64,000 nt of DNA from Paraburkholderia graminis C4D1M (lineage in GTDB: Bacteria; Pseudomonadota; Gammaproteobacteria; Burkholderiales; Burkholderiaceae), in assembly GCF_000172415.1 (NCBI RefSeq), contig NZ_ABLD01000007.1, positions 124,001 to 188,000 on the forward strand, given 5' to 3'. The stretch's first letter is position 1, and every line of letters starts with the position of its first letter. Below are positions 33,694 through 43,937 of this stretch, piece by piece. Under the pieces are notes generated by a model. That model was not told where the DNA came from. It made no database searches and saw only the letters and a list, made by a program, of their open reading frames with translations. A program made the translations under genes and the position numbers.

Positions 33694-34902
33694 TTACTCG
33701 CCGGGCCGCAGCTTCTTCACGTCGGCATCCGACGGCTGCACGCTCGCGCCGTCGATGTAGCGATACGACGTCATCACGCCCTTGCCGTCCTTCAAACCGG
33801 TCACGCCGACGTAAGCGCCCATCGTCGACTGATTGTCCTGCGCACGATAGGTGATCGGCCCGAACGGCGTGTCGACGGCGAGACCCTTGAACGCGGCCGC
33901 GAGCTTGTCGGTATCCGCGGAACCGGCCTTTTTGATGCCCGCAGCGATCGACATCAGCGCCGAATAGCCGACCACCGAGCCGAGCCGCGGGTAGTCGTGA
34001 TACTTCGCCTGATAGGCGTCGACAAACTTCCTGTTCGCCGCTGTATCGATCGAATACCACGGGTAGCCTGTCACGATCCAGCCGGCCGGCGCTTCGGCGC
34101 CCAGCGGATCGAGATAATCCGGCTCGCCCGTCAGCAGCGACACCACCGTGCGGTCCTTGAAGAGCCCACGCGTATTGCCCTCGCGCACGAACTTGCCGAG
34201 GTCGGCGCCGAACAGCACGTTGAAGATCGCGTCGGGCTTCGCATCGGCGAGAGCCTGCGTGACCGCGCCCGCATCCACGTTGCCGAGCGGCGTGGCCTGT
34301 TCGGCCACGAACTGCACGTCGGGCTGCGCGGCGGTGAGGAGCTTCTTGAACGTCGCGACCGCCGACTGCCCATACTCATAGTTCGGATAGACAAGCGCCC
34401 AGCGCTTTTTCTTCAGCTTGGCCGCTTCGGGCACGAGCATCGCGACCTGCATATACGTGGAAGGACGCAGACGGTACGTGTATTTGTTGCCGTCGGCCCA
34501 GACGATCTTGTCGGTCAACGGTTCGGCGGCGAGGAAGAAGATCTTTTTCTGCTTCGCGAAATCGGTGAGCGCGAGGCCGGTGTTCGACAGGAAACCACCG
34601 AACAGCAACTGCACCTGTTCACGAGCGATCAGCTCCTGCGCGACGCGAATGGTGTCGCCAGGGTTGCCGTTGTCGTCGCGCGAAACGACTTCGAGCTTTT
34701 TGCCGAGCACGCCGCCCGCGCCGTTGATCTGTTCCAGCGCGAGATTCCAGCCGTTCTTGTAAGGCCCGAGAAAGGCCGGCTGCGCCTTATAGCTGTTGAT
34801 TTCCCCGATCTTGATGGTCTGCTGGGCGTTCGCGCCGAAGGCGGCGAATGAAACAACCGTCGATAGCGTCAGGCGAGAGATCCATCGTGCGCGCGTGGTC
34901 AT
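33694..34902 (-). CDS. Branched-chain-type ABC transporter substrate-binding protein
   Basis: This 402-aa precursor has a signal peptide (about 1-26, cut near ANAQ). The mature protein starts TIKIGEINSYKAQPAFLGPYKNGWNLALEQIN, shown here as the usual opening of Leu/Ile/Val-type binding proteins, and continues LLFGGFLSNTGLALTDFA and YEYGQSAVATFKKLLTA. These periplasmic proteins deliver substrate to LivHMGF-type permeases. It is the last gene of the operon, separated from the permease genes by the dehydrogenase and enamidase genes. The likely ligand is nicotinate or a related N-heterocycle, by context only. Confidence 0.9.
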   Translation of the reverse strand: MTTRARWISRLTLSTVVSFAAFGANAQQTIKIGEINSYKAQPAFLGPYKNGWNLALEQINGAGGVLGKKLEVVSRDDNGNPGDTIRVAQELIAREQVQLLFGGFLSNTGLALTDFAKQKKIFFLAAEPLTDKIVWADGNKYTYRLRPSTYMQVAMLVPEAAKLKKKRWALVYPNYEYGQSAVATFKKLLTAAQPDVQFVAEQATPLGNVDAGAVTQALADAKPDAIFNVLFGADLGKFVREGNTRGLFKDRTVVSLLTGEPDYLDPLGAEAPAGWIVTGYPWYSIDTAANRKFVDAYQAKYHDYPRLGSVVGYSALMSIAAGIKKAGSADTDKLAAAFKGLAVDTPFGPITYRAQDNQSTMGAYVGVTGLKDGKGVMTSYRYIDGASVQPSDADVKKLRPGE

Positions 34903-35048
34903 GCGTTTCTCCGTATCAATGGGATTGCGGGAATGCGTTGGTCTTCTAACAGGCTGTTCTATCAGGCGTTGCGGCGGTGTTCAAGCGGCCGGGCGGGCGG
35001 TGGCTCGTGCGTTCGTTCTTGCGCTTACTGTTGCGTTCGTTCTTGCCC

Positions 35049-38000
35049 TCACTCCGCGCTCGCCGTCGCGCGAATCCTCGCGACGCTTGCCGCCACATTC
35101 TGCCAGGCAGGCTTGCCGCCCGCGAATTGCTGCCGCAGATACGACACCAGCTCGGCGACCTGGGCGTCGTTGAAACTGTCGCGATAAGCCGGCATCGTAC
35201 CGAGTTCGGGCCGCGCAGGCGAGCCGATGCCGTCGAGAATCACGCGGATCAAGTTATCGGGCGTCGCGCCATGCAGGTTCGTGTTGAGCGCAAGCGACGG
35301 ATGCGCGCCGAACAATTGCGGCCCGCTGCCCGTGTGATGACACGCGGCGCAAGCGCCGTCGAAGAGCCGCGCACCGACGCTGGACGGCGCGCCGTTGATC
35401 GTGCTCGCCGCTTCGTATTGCCGCGCCATCGCCGCGACATCGACGTTCGGTTCCACTGGCGCGAGCGACGCGAGATACGTCGCCATCGCGCGAATATCGC
35501 TGTCGGGCAGCGCCGCGAGATCGGCGACGACGGGCGCCATCGGTCCCGCCGCGACGCCGTGCAGCGGCGCATGGCCGAAGCGCAAATAGCGGAACAGCTC
35601 GTCCTCGGTCCACGGCACCGGCGCGTTCGATAACGACGATAATGCGGGCGCTTCCCAGCCTTCCGCGCTCCCGCCGCCGATGAAGGCCGCGCCGCTTTTT
35701 TCGGCGCCGAACGCATTGCGCGGCGTGTGACACGCGCTGCAATGCCCGAGCCCGTTGACGAGATACGCGCCGCGATTCCATTGCGCGCTTTGCGTCGCGC
35801 TGGCGGTGAACGTATTGCGTCCGAGGAAGAGGCCGTTCCATGCCGCCATCAACGGACGCGCGCTGAACGGAAACGGCAGCTTCGTTTCCGGCGGACGAAA
35901 ACGCACAGGCGTTTGCGACATCAGATACGCGTAGAGCGCGTTGAGGTCGTCGTCGGAAGTATTTTTGAAGGACGTGTACGGGAACGCCGGATAGAGCCGA
36001 TGCCCGTCGCGGCTGATGCCTTCACGCATCGCGCGGACAAACGCTTCGAGCGACCATGCGCCGATGCCCGTCTGCGCATCCGGCGTGATGTTCGTGCTGT
36101 AGACGGTGCCGAAAGGCGTCTCGAGCGGCTTGCCGCCCGCGTTCGGCACGCCGTTCTTCGCGGTGTGGCAGACCGCGCAATTGCCAAGCGACGCGAGCAC
36201 CTTGCCGCGCGCGATTAGCTCGGGCGCGAAGGCGCTCGCGAGCGGCGGCGTGATCGGCGCGAGAGCGGACGGCGCCAGCGACAACGCGCCGAGCCAGCCC
36301 GCCGCGCCAGCCGCGAACGCCCCTAGAAAACCGAGCCGCCAGCGCTTTTTCCTGCGCGCGGCGGCCTTCTCGGCTTGTGCATCGGCGAGCGCCGCGCGAA
36401 TCGTTTCGGGCGTGAACGGCGGCCTGCGAAAACGCACGCCGGTCGCGTCGTACAACGCGTTGGCAATCGCCGCCGCGCCGGGCAGCGACGCGGATTCGCC
36501 CGCGCCCATCGGCGGCTCGCCGTGACGCGGCATCATCACGACGTCGATCACCGGCACTTCGCGAAACGTGAGAATCGGATACGCGCCCCACTCCTGGCTC
36601 GTCACCGCGTTGCCGCCGAACGTCACGCGTTCTTTCAGCGCGCGGCTCGTCGCCTGGATCACGTTGCCGTGAATCTGGTGACGCACGCCGTCCGGGTTGA
36701 TCGTGGTGCCGTTGTCCTGGCCGACCACGACGCGCGTCACTGCGAGTTCGCCGCTTCGGCGATTGACTTCGACGTCGGCGACCCACGCGCACCACGCGGC
36801 GCCGAAGCCGGGGAATTTGCTGTGCACGTAGCGGGCGTAGGCGATACCGCGGCCTCGTGCGATGTCGCCTTGGTCGCTTTGTTCGTGAGCCTCAGTGTTA
36901 GCGTCAGTGGCTTCGCGCACGCGCGGCTGCCAGCCCGCGCGCTCGGCCACCGCTTTCACGAGATCGGCCGCGCGCGGGTCGCGCAAGTGCTTCAGCCGAA
37001 ACTCGACCGGATCGGCGCCCGCTTCCACCGCGAGTTCGTCGATGAACGACTCGTGCGCGAAAGTGTTCGGCAACGCCGACACGCCGCGCAGCCACGACGC
37101 GCGAACAATAGGCGGCGTGTCGTCGCAGACGACGCGCATCGCCTCGTAGTCATACGGCGGCACCGCCGTACGGTCGCCCATCTCGAACACCTGCGGCTCG
37201 CCGGACAGCGTGCCGGTCAGTAACAACGCCAACGTCGGCGCATCGTTCGATGGATAACGCGTCGCGAAGTCGTAAGCCGCGAGCTCGCCCTCGGCGCTCA
37301 ACGCGCCGCGCACGTCCATCAATTGCGCGGCGCCCTTCGGCTCCCACGCATGCTCGTCCTCGCGCGACAGTTGCACGCGCACCGGCGCGCCGGCCGCACG
37401 CGAGAGCAAGGCGGCGTCGGCGGCGACGTCGTCTGCGCAATTGCGGCCGTAGCAGCCGGCCGCATCCATGCGCACGATCTCGATGTGCGCTTCGTTCATG
37501 CCCATCAGCAACGCGAGGTCCGCGCGCAGCGAATGCGGATTCTGCGTGCCGGACCACACCTTCAGCGCACCGTCGCGATAGTCGGCCACCGCGCACGACG
37601 GTCCAATCGACGCATGCATCTGAAACGGCCATACGTACGTGCGATTCAGCGTGCGAGTGGGGTCGCGTGAAAGCACGGCGTCGACATCGCCGTCGATTAA
37701 AAGCTCGCGCCGCTTCGCAGGATTCGCGCGCAATGCGGCTTCGACTTCCTCGCTGGTGTCGAGCGGCGGCAAGGCTTCGGTGGTTTTCCATTGCACGTCG
37801 AGCCGCTTCGCGGCCTGCTGCGCGATTTCCTCGCGCTCCGCCACGATGCCGACGAAGTCGCGTATCACCACGACCTTGACGATGCCGGCCATGTCGCGGA
37901 TCGACTCTTCATCGACACGCAGCAAACTGTTACCAATGAAGTTGCCCTGCGCGATGCCCGCATATGGCGGACGCACGACGCGTCCATGCAGCATGCCAGG

Positions 38001-38693
38001 CACGCGCACATCGTGGACGAAGCTCAATTCGCCCGTTGCCTTCGCGGGAATATCGACACGCGGCGCGCGCTTGCCGACGATGTTGTATGCGGCCGGGTCT
38101 TTGAGCGCCGCGTCGGTAGTCAACTGGAGTTCGATGCGTTGCCCCGCGATGAGCTCGCCGTAGGCGATGCGCTTTGCACTCCCACTTGCATTTGCATCGT
38201 CGCGTTCGAACACGATGCCATCGCGCACATCGAGCTTTTCCACGTTAACGCCAAGCCGCATCGCCGCCTGCTCAAGCAGCCATTGCCGCGCCTGCGCCGC
38301 GGCGTGCCGCAACGGCACGGCCGTTATCTGAAGCGTGGCGCTGGCAATCGTCGGCCCCTGATTCGGCGTCTCGTTCGTATGACCGAGCACGATCGACACG
38401 CGTGTCAAAGGCACATCGAGTTCTTCCGCGACGATCTGTGCAAGCGCAGTGCCGATGCCTGTGCCGAGATCGACGTGGCCGTTGAACGCGATCACGCTGC
38501 CGTCGTCGCGCACGGCGAGGAACATGTCGGCGTCAGTGGGCACGAACGACGACCGCGAGCCCGGCTGACCGGCCGCCGGTTGAACCGGTGCTTGCGGCGG
38601 CCGCATGACGATGAGCACGCTCTGCGCGTCGTAAAGCTGTTTGCGCGACGGCGACGCCGCGCGTCGATCGACGCTGAAGTCCGGTCCCGTCAT
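35049..38693 (-). CDS. nicB: Nicotinate dehydrogenase large subunit, NicB-like (molybdopterin domain plus three c-type hemes)
   Basis: This 1214-aa protein has a xanthine-dehydrogenase-type molybdopterin region (about 1-770), with VGQDNGTTINPDG and MGAGESASLPGAA, the latter holding the catalytic Glu. A membrane segment (about 785-815) leads to a cytochrome c region with three heme motifs: CAVCH (about 838), CSACH (about 986) and CAACH (about 1116). Length and layout match Pseudomonas putida NicB, which hydroxylates nicotinate to 6-hydroxynicotinate and passes electrons to the respiratory chain. It overlaps nicA by 4 bp. Other aromatic N-heterocycles remain possible substrates. Confidence 0.85.
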   Translation of the reverse strand: MTGPDFSVDRRAASPSRKQLYDAQSVLIVMRPPQAPVQPAAGQPGSRSSFVPTDADMFLAVRDDGSVIAFNGHVDLGTGIGTALAQIVAEELDVPLTRVSIVLGHTNETPNQGPTIASATLQITAVPLRHAAAQARQWLLEQAAMRLGVNVEKLDVRDGIVFERDDANASGSAKRIAYGELIAGQRIELQLTTDAALKDPAAYNIVGKRAPRVDIPAKATGELSFVHDVRVPGMLHGRVVRPPYAGIAQGNFIGNSLLRVDEESIRDMAGIVKVVVIRDFVGIVAEREEIAQQAAKRLDVQWKTTEALPPLDTSEEVEAALRANPAKRRELLIDGDVDAVLSRDPTRTLNRTYVWPFQMHASIGPSCAVADYRDGALKVWSGTQNPHSLRADLALLMGMNEAHIEIVRMDAAGCYGRNCADDVAADAALLSRAAGAPVRVQLSREDEHAWEPKGAAQLMDVRGALSAEGELAAYDFATRYPSNDAPTLALLLTGTLSGEPQVFEMGDRTAVPPYDYEAMRVVCDDTPPIVRASWLRGVSALPNTFAHESFIDELAVEAGADPVEFRLKHLRDPRAADLVKAVAERAGWQPRVREATDANTEAHEQSDQGDIARGRGIAYARYVHSKFPGFGAAWCAWVADVEVNRRSGELAVTRVVVGQDNGTTINPDGVRHQIHGNVIQATSRALKERVTFGGNAVTSQEWGAYPILTFREVPVIDVVMMPRHGEPPMGAGESASLPGAAAIANALYDATGVRFRRPPFTPETIRAALADAQAEKAAARRKKRWRLGFLGAFAAGAAGWLGALSLAPSALAPITPPLASAFAPELIARGKVLASLGNCAVCHTAKNGVPNAGGKPLETPFGTVYSTNITPDAQTGIGAWSLEAFVRAMREGISRDGHRLYPAFPYTSFKNTSDDDLNALYAYLMSQTPVRFRPPETKLPFPFSARPLMAAWNGLFLGRNTFTASATQSAQWNRGAYLVNGLGHCSACHTPRNAFGAEKSGAAFIGGGSAEGWEAPALSSLSNAPVPWTEDELFRYLRFGHAPLHGVAAGPMAPVVADLAALPDSDIRAMATYLASLAPVEPNVDVAAMARQYEAASTINGAPSSVGARLFDGACAACHHTGSGPQLFGAHPSLALNTNLHGATPDNLIRVILDGIGSPARPELGTMPAYRDSFNDAQVAELVSYLRQQFAGGKPAWQNVAASVARIRATASAE

Positions 38694-39208
38694 GCGCGCG
38701 CCTCTTTATCAGCGGTCTCTTGAACAGGCTTCTGCGTGGCGAGCAACTCAGCGGCGCGCTGCACGGCCCGCACGATTTCGACATGCGTGCCGCAACGGCA
38801 CAGGTTGCGCGACAACTCGCGGCAAATCGTCTCGACGCTCGGATGCGGATCGCGCTCGAGCAGCGCCTTTGTCGTCATGATCATGCCGCTCAGACAATAG
38901 CCGCATTGCGCCGCCTGTTCGTCGATAAACGCCTGCTGCACCGGATGCAGTGCGGCACGCGTGCCGAGCCCTTCGAGCGTGGTGATCTCGTGCCCCAGCG
39001 CCACCTTCGCCGTGGTCACGCAGGCGCGCGTCGGCATGCCGTCGAGCAGCACCGTGCACGCGCCGCACTCGCCCAGGCCGCAGCCGAATTTCGGACCATT
39101 GAGCGCGAGGTCGTTGCGCAGCAGGTAAAGCAAAGGCGTGTCCGCGCTGGCGCAGACGACATGCGTCGCGCCGTTGACCTTCAGCGCGAGCGGCGCCGCC
39201 CCGTTCAT
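38690..39208 (-). CDS. nicA: Nicotinate dehydrogenase small subunit, NicA-like (2Fe-2S protein)
   Basis: This 172-aa protein carries two [2Fe-2S] clusters. The plant-ferredoxin-type cluster is in FGCGLGECGACTVLLDG plus LLRND; the second is in QCGYCLSGMIM and NLCRCGTHVE. It transfers electrons from the molybdenum site to the hemes of the NicB-like subunit. No FAD subunit gene is present, as expected for the cytochrome-linked NicAB type. It overlaps the NicB-like gene by 4 bp. Confidence 0.88.
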   Translation of the reverse strand: MNGAAPLALKVNGATHVVCASADTPLLYLLRNDLALNGPKFGCGLGECGACTVLLDGMPTRACVTTAKVALGHEITTLEGLGTRAALHPVQQAFIDEQAAQCGYCLSGMIMTTKALLERDPHPSVETICRELSRNLCRCGTHVEIVRAVQRAAELLATQKPVQETADKEARA

Positions 39209-39239
39209 GAGCGCGCCGACCGCGCTCTAAGACGCGCAT

Positions 39240-40439
39240 TCATAGCACCACCGGCACTTCGGTCGCGGGCGGCGTATTGCGGCTGCGCCGGCAACGGATC
39301 AAGCCGTCGATCATCACCATGCCCACGCCTGGAATATCGCCGAGTTGCACGCTTTCGAGCAGCGTGTCCGCGGCCGTATGCTGCGCGCGGTCCATGAAGA
39401 CAAGGTCGGCGGGACGGCCCACTTCGATGAGCCCCTGACGCAAGTTGCGTTGCCGCGCCGTGTTGCCCGTCGCGAAGCAGAACGCGATTTCCGCAGGCAC
39501 GTCGGCGAGGCTCGAAATCAGCGCGATCATGCGCAAGATGCCGAGCGGCTGCACGCCCGAGCCGGCCGGGCTGTCGGTGCCGAGAATGATCCGGTGCGGG
39601 CATTTCAGTTCGATCGCATGGCGCGCCGTCAGCAATGCAATGCGTTCGTTGCCGTTATGAACGATTTCGAGCGCGCGGCTCGACTGCTCGCACAAGTCGC
39701 AAACATGGCGGTAAGACAGCGACGTATGCCCGCCGTTGACGTGGCCGATCACGTCCGCGTCGGCTGCAAGCACCACGTCGCGGTCGATCAGCCCCGAGCC
39801 CGGAATCGACGGACCACCCGTATGAATCGTGCTCTGAATGCCGTACTTGCGCGCCCACGCGACCATTTGCGCGGCTTCCTCGCCGGCCTTCACGCTGCCG
39901 AGACCGACTTCGCCGAGCAGCTTCACGCCGGCTTCGGAGAGCTCCTTGAAGTCCTCTTCGACCATGCCTTTTTCGATCACCGGCGCGCCCGCCATCACCT
40001 TGACGCCACCGCCGACGCCCGCCGCACGCATGCCTTCGAACGAACGCTGCGCGGTGATCGCAAGCGCCTTCACGCCGAGCACATCTTTCGGACGGCCAGG
40101 TAAATGCACTTCGCCGGCGGAGATCATCGTCGTCACGCCGCCGTTCAGATTCGATTCGATCCAGCCGAGCTGATTCTGACGCGGCGTCCAGTCGCCGAAT
40201 ACCGGATGCACATGCGAGTCGATCAGGCCAGGTGCTACCGTCGTGCCCTTGCAATCGACGGTAGTACGCGCGCCTTCCAGGTCGCAGTCCGCTTCCTTGC
40301 CGATCGCGACGATCAGGCCGTCATCGATCACGAGCGTATCGGCGTCGAGAATCGGCTGATCGATGTCGCCGGATAACAGCAGGCCGATGTTCGTCACCGC
40401 GACCTTGCCGGACAATCCTGTCAACGTCTCTGCTGCCAT
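39240..40439 (-). CDS. ena: Enamidase (6-oxo-1,4,5,6-tetrahydronicotinate amidohydrolase-like)
   Basis: This 399-aa amidohydrolase has the metal motifs APGLIDSHVHPVF, LGEVGLGSVKAG, STIHTGGPSIPGSG, HVNGGHTS and ILGTDSPAGSG. Blocks such as GGVTTMISAG, PGRPKDVLGVKALAIT and SRNTPPA near the C-terminus agree with the Eubacterium barkeri enamidase, which opens the reduced nicotinate ring to 2-formylglutarate and ammonia. AAGGAG sits 6 nt before the ATG at 40439; an upstream TTG is rejected. Its presence with a 6-hydroxynicotinate reductase supports the reductive pathway. Confidence 0.83.
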   Translation of the reverse strand: MAAETLTGLSGKVAVTNIGLLLSGDIDQPILDADTLVIDDGLIVAIGKEADCDLEGARTTVDCKGTTVAPGLIDSHVHPVFGDWTPRQNQLGWIESNLNGGVTTMISAGEVHLPGRPKDVLGVKALAITAQRSFEGMRAAGVGGGVKVMAGAPVIEKGMVEEDFKELSEAGVKLLGEVGLGSVKAGEEAAQMVAWARKYGIQSTIHTGGPSIPGSGLIDRDVVLAADADVIGHVNGGHTSLSYRHVCDLCEQSSRALEIVHNGNERIALLTARHAIELKCPHRIILGTDSPAGSGVQPLGILRMIALISSLADVPAEIAFCFATGNTARQRNLRQGLIEVGRPADLVFMDRAQHTAADTLLESVQLGDIPGVGMVMIDGLIRCRRSRNTPPATEVPVVL

Positions 40440-40468
40440 CTGCCTCTCCTTTTGCAACGACGGTTCGA

Positions 40469-41182
40469 TTACACGCTCAGATAAGCGCGCCTCACGGTTT
40501 CGTTCTTCGCCAGTTCGCCGATGCTGCCGCTAAAGCGGATTTGCCCTTTTTCAAGGACATAAGCGCGGTCGCTGACCATCTCGGCGAAGTGCAGGTTCTG
40601 CTCCGACAACAGAATGGACAGCCCCTCGCGCTTCAGTTCGAGGATCATGTTGGCCATCTGTTCGACGATCACGGGCGCGACGCCTTCCGACGGTTCATCG
40701 AGCAATACGAGGTACGGGTTGCCCATCAGCGTGCGCGATACCGTCAGCATCTGCTGCTCGCCGCCGCTCATCTGGCCGCCGGGACGCCTGGGCATTTCGC
40801 CGAGATTCGGAAACAGGCGGAACAGCTTTTCCGGCGTCCATTGCGGCGCGCCTTCGCGCGGCGGCTGACGGCCCGCGTCGAGGTTCTCCATCACCGTCAG
40901 ATCGGCGAACACGCGCCGGTCTTCGGGAACGAAGCCCATGCCCATGCGCGCGATCTTGTACGGCGGCAGCGCGGCGATGTTCTGTCCGCGAAACGTCACC
41001 TCGCCCTGGCGGCGCGGCAGCAAACCCATGACCGCTTTCATCGTGGTCGATTTACCCGCGCCGTTGCGGCCCATCAACGCAACCACTTCACCGCGTCCCA
41101 CTTCGAGGCCGACGTCGAACAGAATATGTGCGCGGCCATAAAACGCGTTGAGGCCCGCGACTTTCAGCATCGGCTCGCTCAT
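40469..41182 (-). CDS. livF: ABC transporter ATP-binding protein, LivF-type
   Basis: This 237-aa ATPase has Walker A in LMGRNGAGKST, the signature MSGGEQQML, and Walker B in LVLLDEPSEG. GFVPEDRRVFADLTVMENL is typical of LivF. It powers uptake through the fused LivHM permease. It overlaps the LivG gene by 4 bp and ends 29 bp before the enamidase start, so transport and catabolic genes share a transcript. Confidence 0.92.
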   Translation of the reverse strand: MSEPMLKVAGLNAFYGRAHILFDVGLEVGRGEVVALMGRNGAGKSTTMKAVMGLLPRRQGEVTFRGQNIAALPPYKIARMGMGFVPEDRRVFADLTVMENLDAGRQPPREGAPQWTPEKLFRLFPNLGEMPRRPGGQMSGGEQQMLTVSRTLMGNPYLVLLDEPSEGVAPVIVEQMANMILELKREGLSILLSEQNLHFAEMVSDRAYVLEKGQIRFSGSIGELAKNETVRRAYLSV

Positions 41183-41988
41183 TGCAAGACTCCTTCGCCG
41201 GTGTGGCCGCCTGCCGTGTCATGCAGCGCCGCGTGCGGCTGAAACGTCTTGCCGGTGCCGAAATACACTTCCTGCACGCGCGGATCGTTGCGGATCGTCT
41301 CGCCGTCGCCTTCGGCAATCAGCTTGCCGCGCGCGAGTACGATCATGCGGTCGGCGTAGGCAAACACGACGTCCATGCTGTGCTCGGTGAACAGCACGCC
41401 GATCTTCTGCTCGGTAACGAGCCGCCGCGTCAGCGCCATCAATTCGTTACGCTCCTTCGGCGCCATGCCCGCAGTGGGTTCGTCCATCAGCAGCAGCTTC
41501 GGGCGGTTCGCGAGCGCAATCGCGAGTTCGACGCGCTTGACGTCGCCATATGCAAGCACGCCGCAGGCGCGCTTCGCGTCGGCGGCCATGCCGACTTGCT
41601 CGAGTAGTGCGAACGCTTCATCGGCGTAGCGCGTGCCCGCGGGTTTCCACAGGCTGAAGGTTTTGCGTTCGCGCGAAACGAGGGCCATCTGCACGTTTTC
41701 GAGTACGGTCATCGAATTGAAGGTCGCGGCGATCTGGAAGGTGCGGCCGACGCCGAGCCGCCAGATGTCGCGCGGACGCATGCCGACGAGTTCGTGTTCG
41801 CCGAAACGGATCGACCCCGACGAAGGCGGCAACTGTCCGTTGACCATGTTGAAGCACGTCGATTTACCCGCGCCGTTCGGGCCGAGCAGCGCGAGAAGCT
41901 GGCCGGCTTCGAGCGTGAACGACACGTTGTCGACGGCCTTCAGTCCACCGAACGACTTCGAGAGGCCGGACACTTGCAGCAAGCTCAT
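41179..41988 (-). CDS. livG: ABC transporter ATP-binding protein, LivG-type
   Basis: This 269-aa ATPase has Walker A in LLGPNGAGKST, the signature region LAYGDVKRVELA (a degenerate LSGGQ, common in LivG), and Walker B in LLLMDEPTAGM. VGRTFQIAATFNSMTVLENV is a LivG hallmark. It overlaps the permease gene upstream and the LivF gene downstream by 4 bp each, so the three are translationally coupled. Confidence 0.92.
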   Translation of the reverse strand: MSLLQVSGLSKSFGGLKAVDNVSFTLEAGQLLALLGPNGAGKSTCFNMVNGQLPPSSGSIRFGEHELVGMRPRDIWRLGVGRTFQIAATFNSMTVLENVQMALVSRERKTFSLWKPAGTRYADEAFALLEQVGMAADAKRACGVLAYGDVKRVELAIALANRPKLLLMDEPTAGMAPKERNELMALTRRLVTEQKIGVLFTEHSMDVVFAYADRMIVLARGKLIAEGDGETIRNDPRVQEVYFGTGKTFQPHAALHDTAGGHTGEGVLQ

Positions 41989-43937
41989 AGCCCCTCCTTG
42001 ATCGCCGCGCGCTGCGAAGTGGGTGCGGTGGTTTTGCCGGCCGGGTCGTTCGCATTGTCGTTGATGTCGTCACCGAAACGATCGAGAATAAAGCCAACGA
42101 TGCCTTGCGGAAACGCGATCACGAGCAGCAAAATCGCGAAGCCCAGCAGCGCCTGCCAATAGTCGGTCTGCCGCGCGACGGTGTCCTGCAGCCACGTGAA
42201 CACGGCCGCGCCCACGATGGGGCCGGTGAGCGTCTGCAAGCCGCCGAGCAGCACCATCACGAGACCGTCGACGGAACGGCTCACGCTGATCACCTCCGGC
42301 GAAATCGTGCCTTTCGAGAACGCATACAACGACCCCGCGAGTCCGCAGAACAGCGACGCGATCACGAACGCCGCCCACTGCACGCGCTTCACGTCGATGC
42401 CGATGGCCTCCGCGCGCAACACCGAATCGCGCGACGCGCGCATCGCGTAACCGAGCGGCGAAAACAGCATGCGCCGCAACAGCCACACGCCGATCACCGC
42501 GCACACGAGCGTCACGTAGTAAAACGCCACCGGCGACGAAAGCCAGTCGGCCGGCCACAAGCCGAGAATGCCGTTGCTGCCGCCCGTCACATCGTCCCAT
42601 TGGAAAACGACCGACCAGACGATCTGCGCGAACGCGAGCGTCAGCATCGCGAGATAGACGCCGGACAAACGCACGCAGAACCAGCCGAACACGAGCGCGC
42701 CGCCGACTGCGAGAAGCGGCGCGAGCAGCAACGCGGCTTCCATCGGCAGATTGAGTACTTTGAGAAAGAGCGCCGCGCCATACGCGCCGAGCCCGAAATA
42801 CGCGGCGTGGCCGAACGAATGCATGCCGCCCGGTCCCATGATGAAATGCAGGCTCGTTGCAAACAGAACAGCGATCAGAATTTCCACCAGCAGCACCGGC
42901 ATATACGGGAATGCGTTGGCCAAGAGCGGCGCGAGCAGCAGAACCAGCAGCATGATCGCAGCCAGCCATTTGACGCGCTTGCCCGCGGGACGCAGCGGCG
43001 CTTCGGGCGCCGCCATGCCGCGCACCGCGGCACTCGCGCGGCCGAGCAAACCCCAGGGCCGCACGACCAGCACGACCGCCATCACGACGAATTCCGCGAC
43101 CAGCGTAAAGCGGCTCAACGACAGGCCGACGCCGAAAATCGTCACATGTCCAATGCCGATGCACAGCGCCTTGATCTCCGCGATGATCAGCGCGGCCACG
43201 AATGCGCCCGGAATCGAACCCATGCCGCCGACCACGACGACCACAAACGCATTGCCGATCGACTCGAGATCGAGAGAGAGATTCGCCGACATGCGCGGCC
43301 CTTGCAGCGCGCCGCCCAGACCCGCGAGAAACGCGCCGACGAAAAACACGCCGGTAAACAGCCACGCCTGATTGATGCCGAGCGCGCCGAGCATCTCGCG
43401 GTCCTGCGTCGCCGCGCGCACGAGCGTGCCCCAACGCGTGCGCGTCAGCGCATACCAGAGCAGCAGCAACACGACCGGGCCGATCACGATCAACGCGATG
43501 TCGTAGGTCGGCAGCGGATGGCCGAGGAAATTCACCGCGCCCGCGAGATGCGGCGCGCGCGGCCCGAACAGATCTTCCGGGCCCCATAGCCACAACGCGG
43601 CATCGCGAAAGATCAATACGAGCGCGAACGTGGCAAGCAGATGAAATAGTTCGGGTGCCTGATAAATACGCCGCAACACGATGACCTCGACCAGCGCGCC
43701 GAGCGTGGCGACGACGAGCGCCGCGGCCAGCACCGACAGCCAGAAGCCGCCCGCCGTATGTCCGAAGCGGCTCGCGATGCTGTACGCGATGTAGATGCCG
43801 AACATATAGAACGAGCCGTGCGCGAAATTGACGATGCGCGTCACGCCGAAGATCAACGACAAACCGGCGGCGACGAGAAAGAGCGTCGACGCATCGGCGA
43901 GTCCGTTGACCAGTTGTACCAGCAAATTCGAAAGCAT
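41985..43937 (-). CDS. Fused branched-chain-type ABC permease (LivH-LivM fusion)
   Basis: This 650-aa inner-membrane protein joins two permeases that are usually separate. The LivH half (about 1-300) has VTRIVNFAHGSFYMFG and VVVGGMGSIPGAF. The LivM half (about 320-620) has MHSFGHAAYFGLGAYGA, YLAMLTLAFAQIVWS, GLAGSLYAFSKG and MVLLGGLQTLTGPIVGA. About 15 membrane helices are expected. The ATG at 43937 is preceded by GAGGG. It forms the channel for the operon's substrate. Confidence 0.9.
   Translation of the reverse strand: MLSNLLVQLVNGLADASTLFLVAAGLSLIFGVTRIVNFAHGSFYMFGIYIAYSIASRFGHTAGGFWLSVLAAALVVATLGALVEVIVLRRIYQAPELFHLLATFALVLIFRDAALWLWGPEDLFGPRAPHLAGAVNFLGHPLPTYDIALIVIGPVVLLLLWYALTRTRWGTLVRAATQDREMLGALGINQAWLFTGVFFVGAFLAGLGGALQGPRMSANLSLDLESIGNAFVVVVVGGMGSIPGAFVAALIIAEIKALCIGIGHVTIFGVGLSLSRFTLVAEFVVMAVVLVVRPWGLLGRASAAVRGMAAPEAPLRPAGKRVKWLAAIMLLVLLLAPLLANAFPYMPVLLVEILIAVLFATSLHFIMGPGGMHSFGHAAYFGLGAYGAALFLKVLNLPMEAALLLAPLLAVGGALVFGWFCVRLSGVYLAMLTLAFAQIVWSVVFQWDDVTGGSNGILGLWPADWLSSPVAFYYVTLVCAVIGVWLLRRMLFSPLGYAMRASRDSVLRAEAIGIDVKRVQWAAFVIASLFCGLAGSLYAFSKGTISPEVISVSRSVDGLVMVLLGGLQTLTGPIVGAAVFTWLQDTVARQTDYWQALLGFAILLLVIAFPQGIVGFILDRFGDDINDNANDPAGKTTAPTSQRAAIKEGL

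Noticed and set aside
40440..40457. TTG start extending the enamidase by six residues
   Set aside because: Those codons contain the ribosome-binding sequence for the ATG at 40439.
42105..43589. 494-codon plus-strand ORF opposite the LivHM permease
   Set aside because: Arg/Gln/His-rich shadow of a clear membrane protein; no family features.
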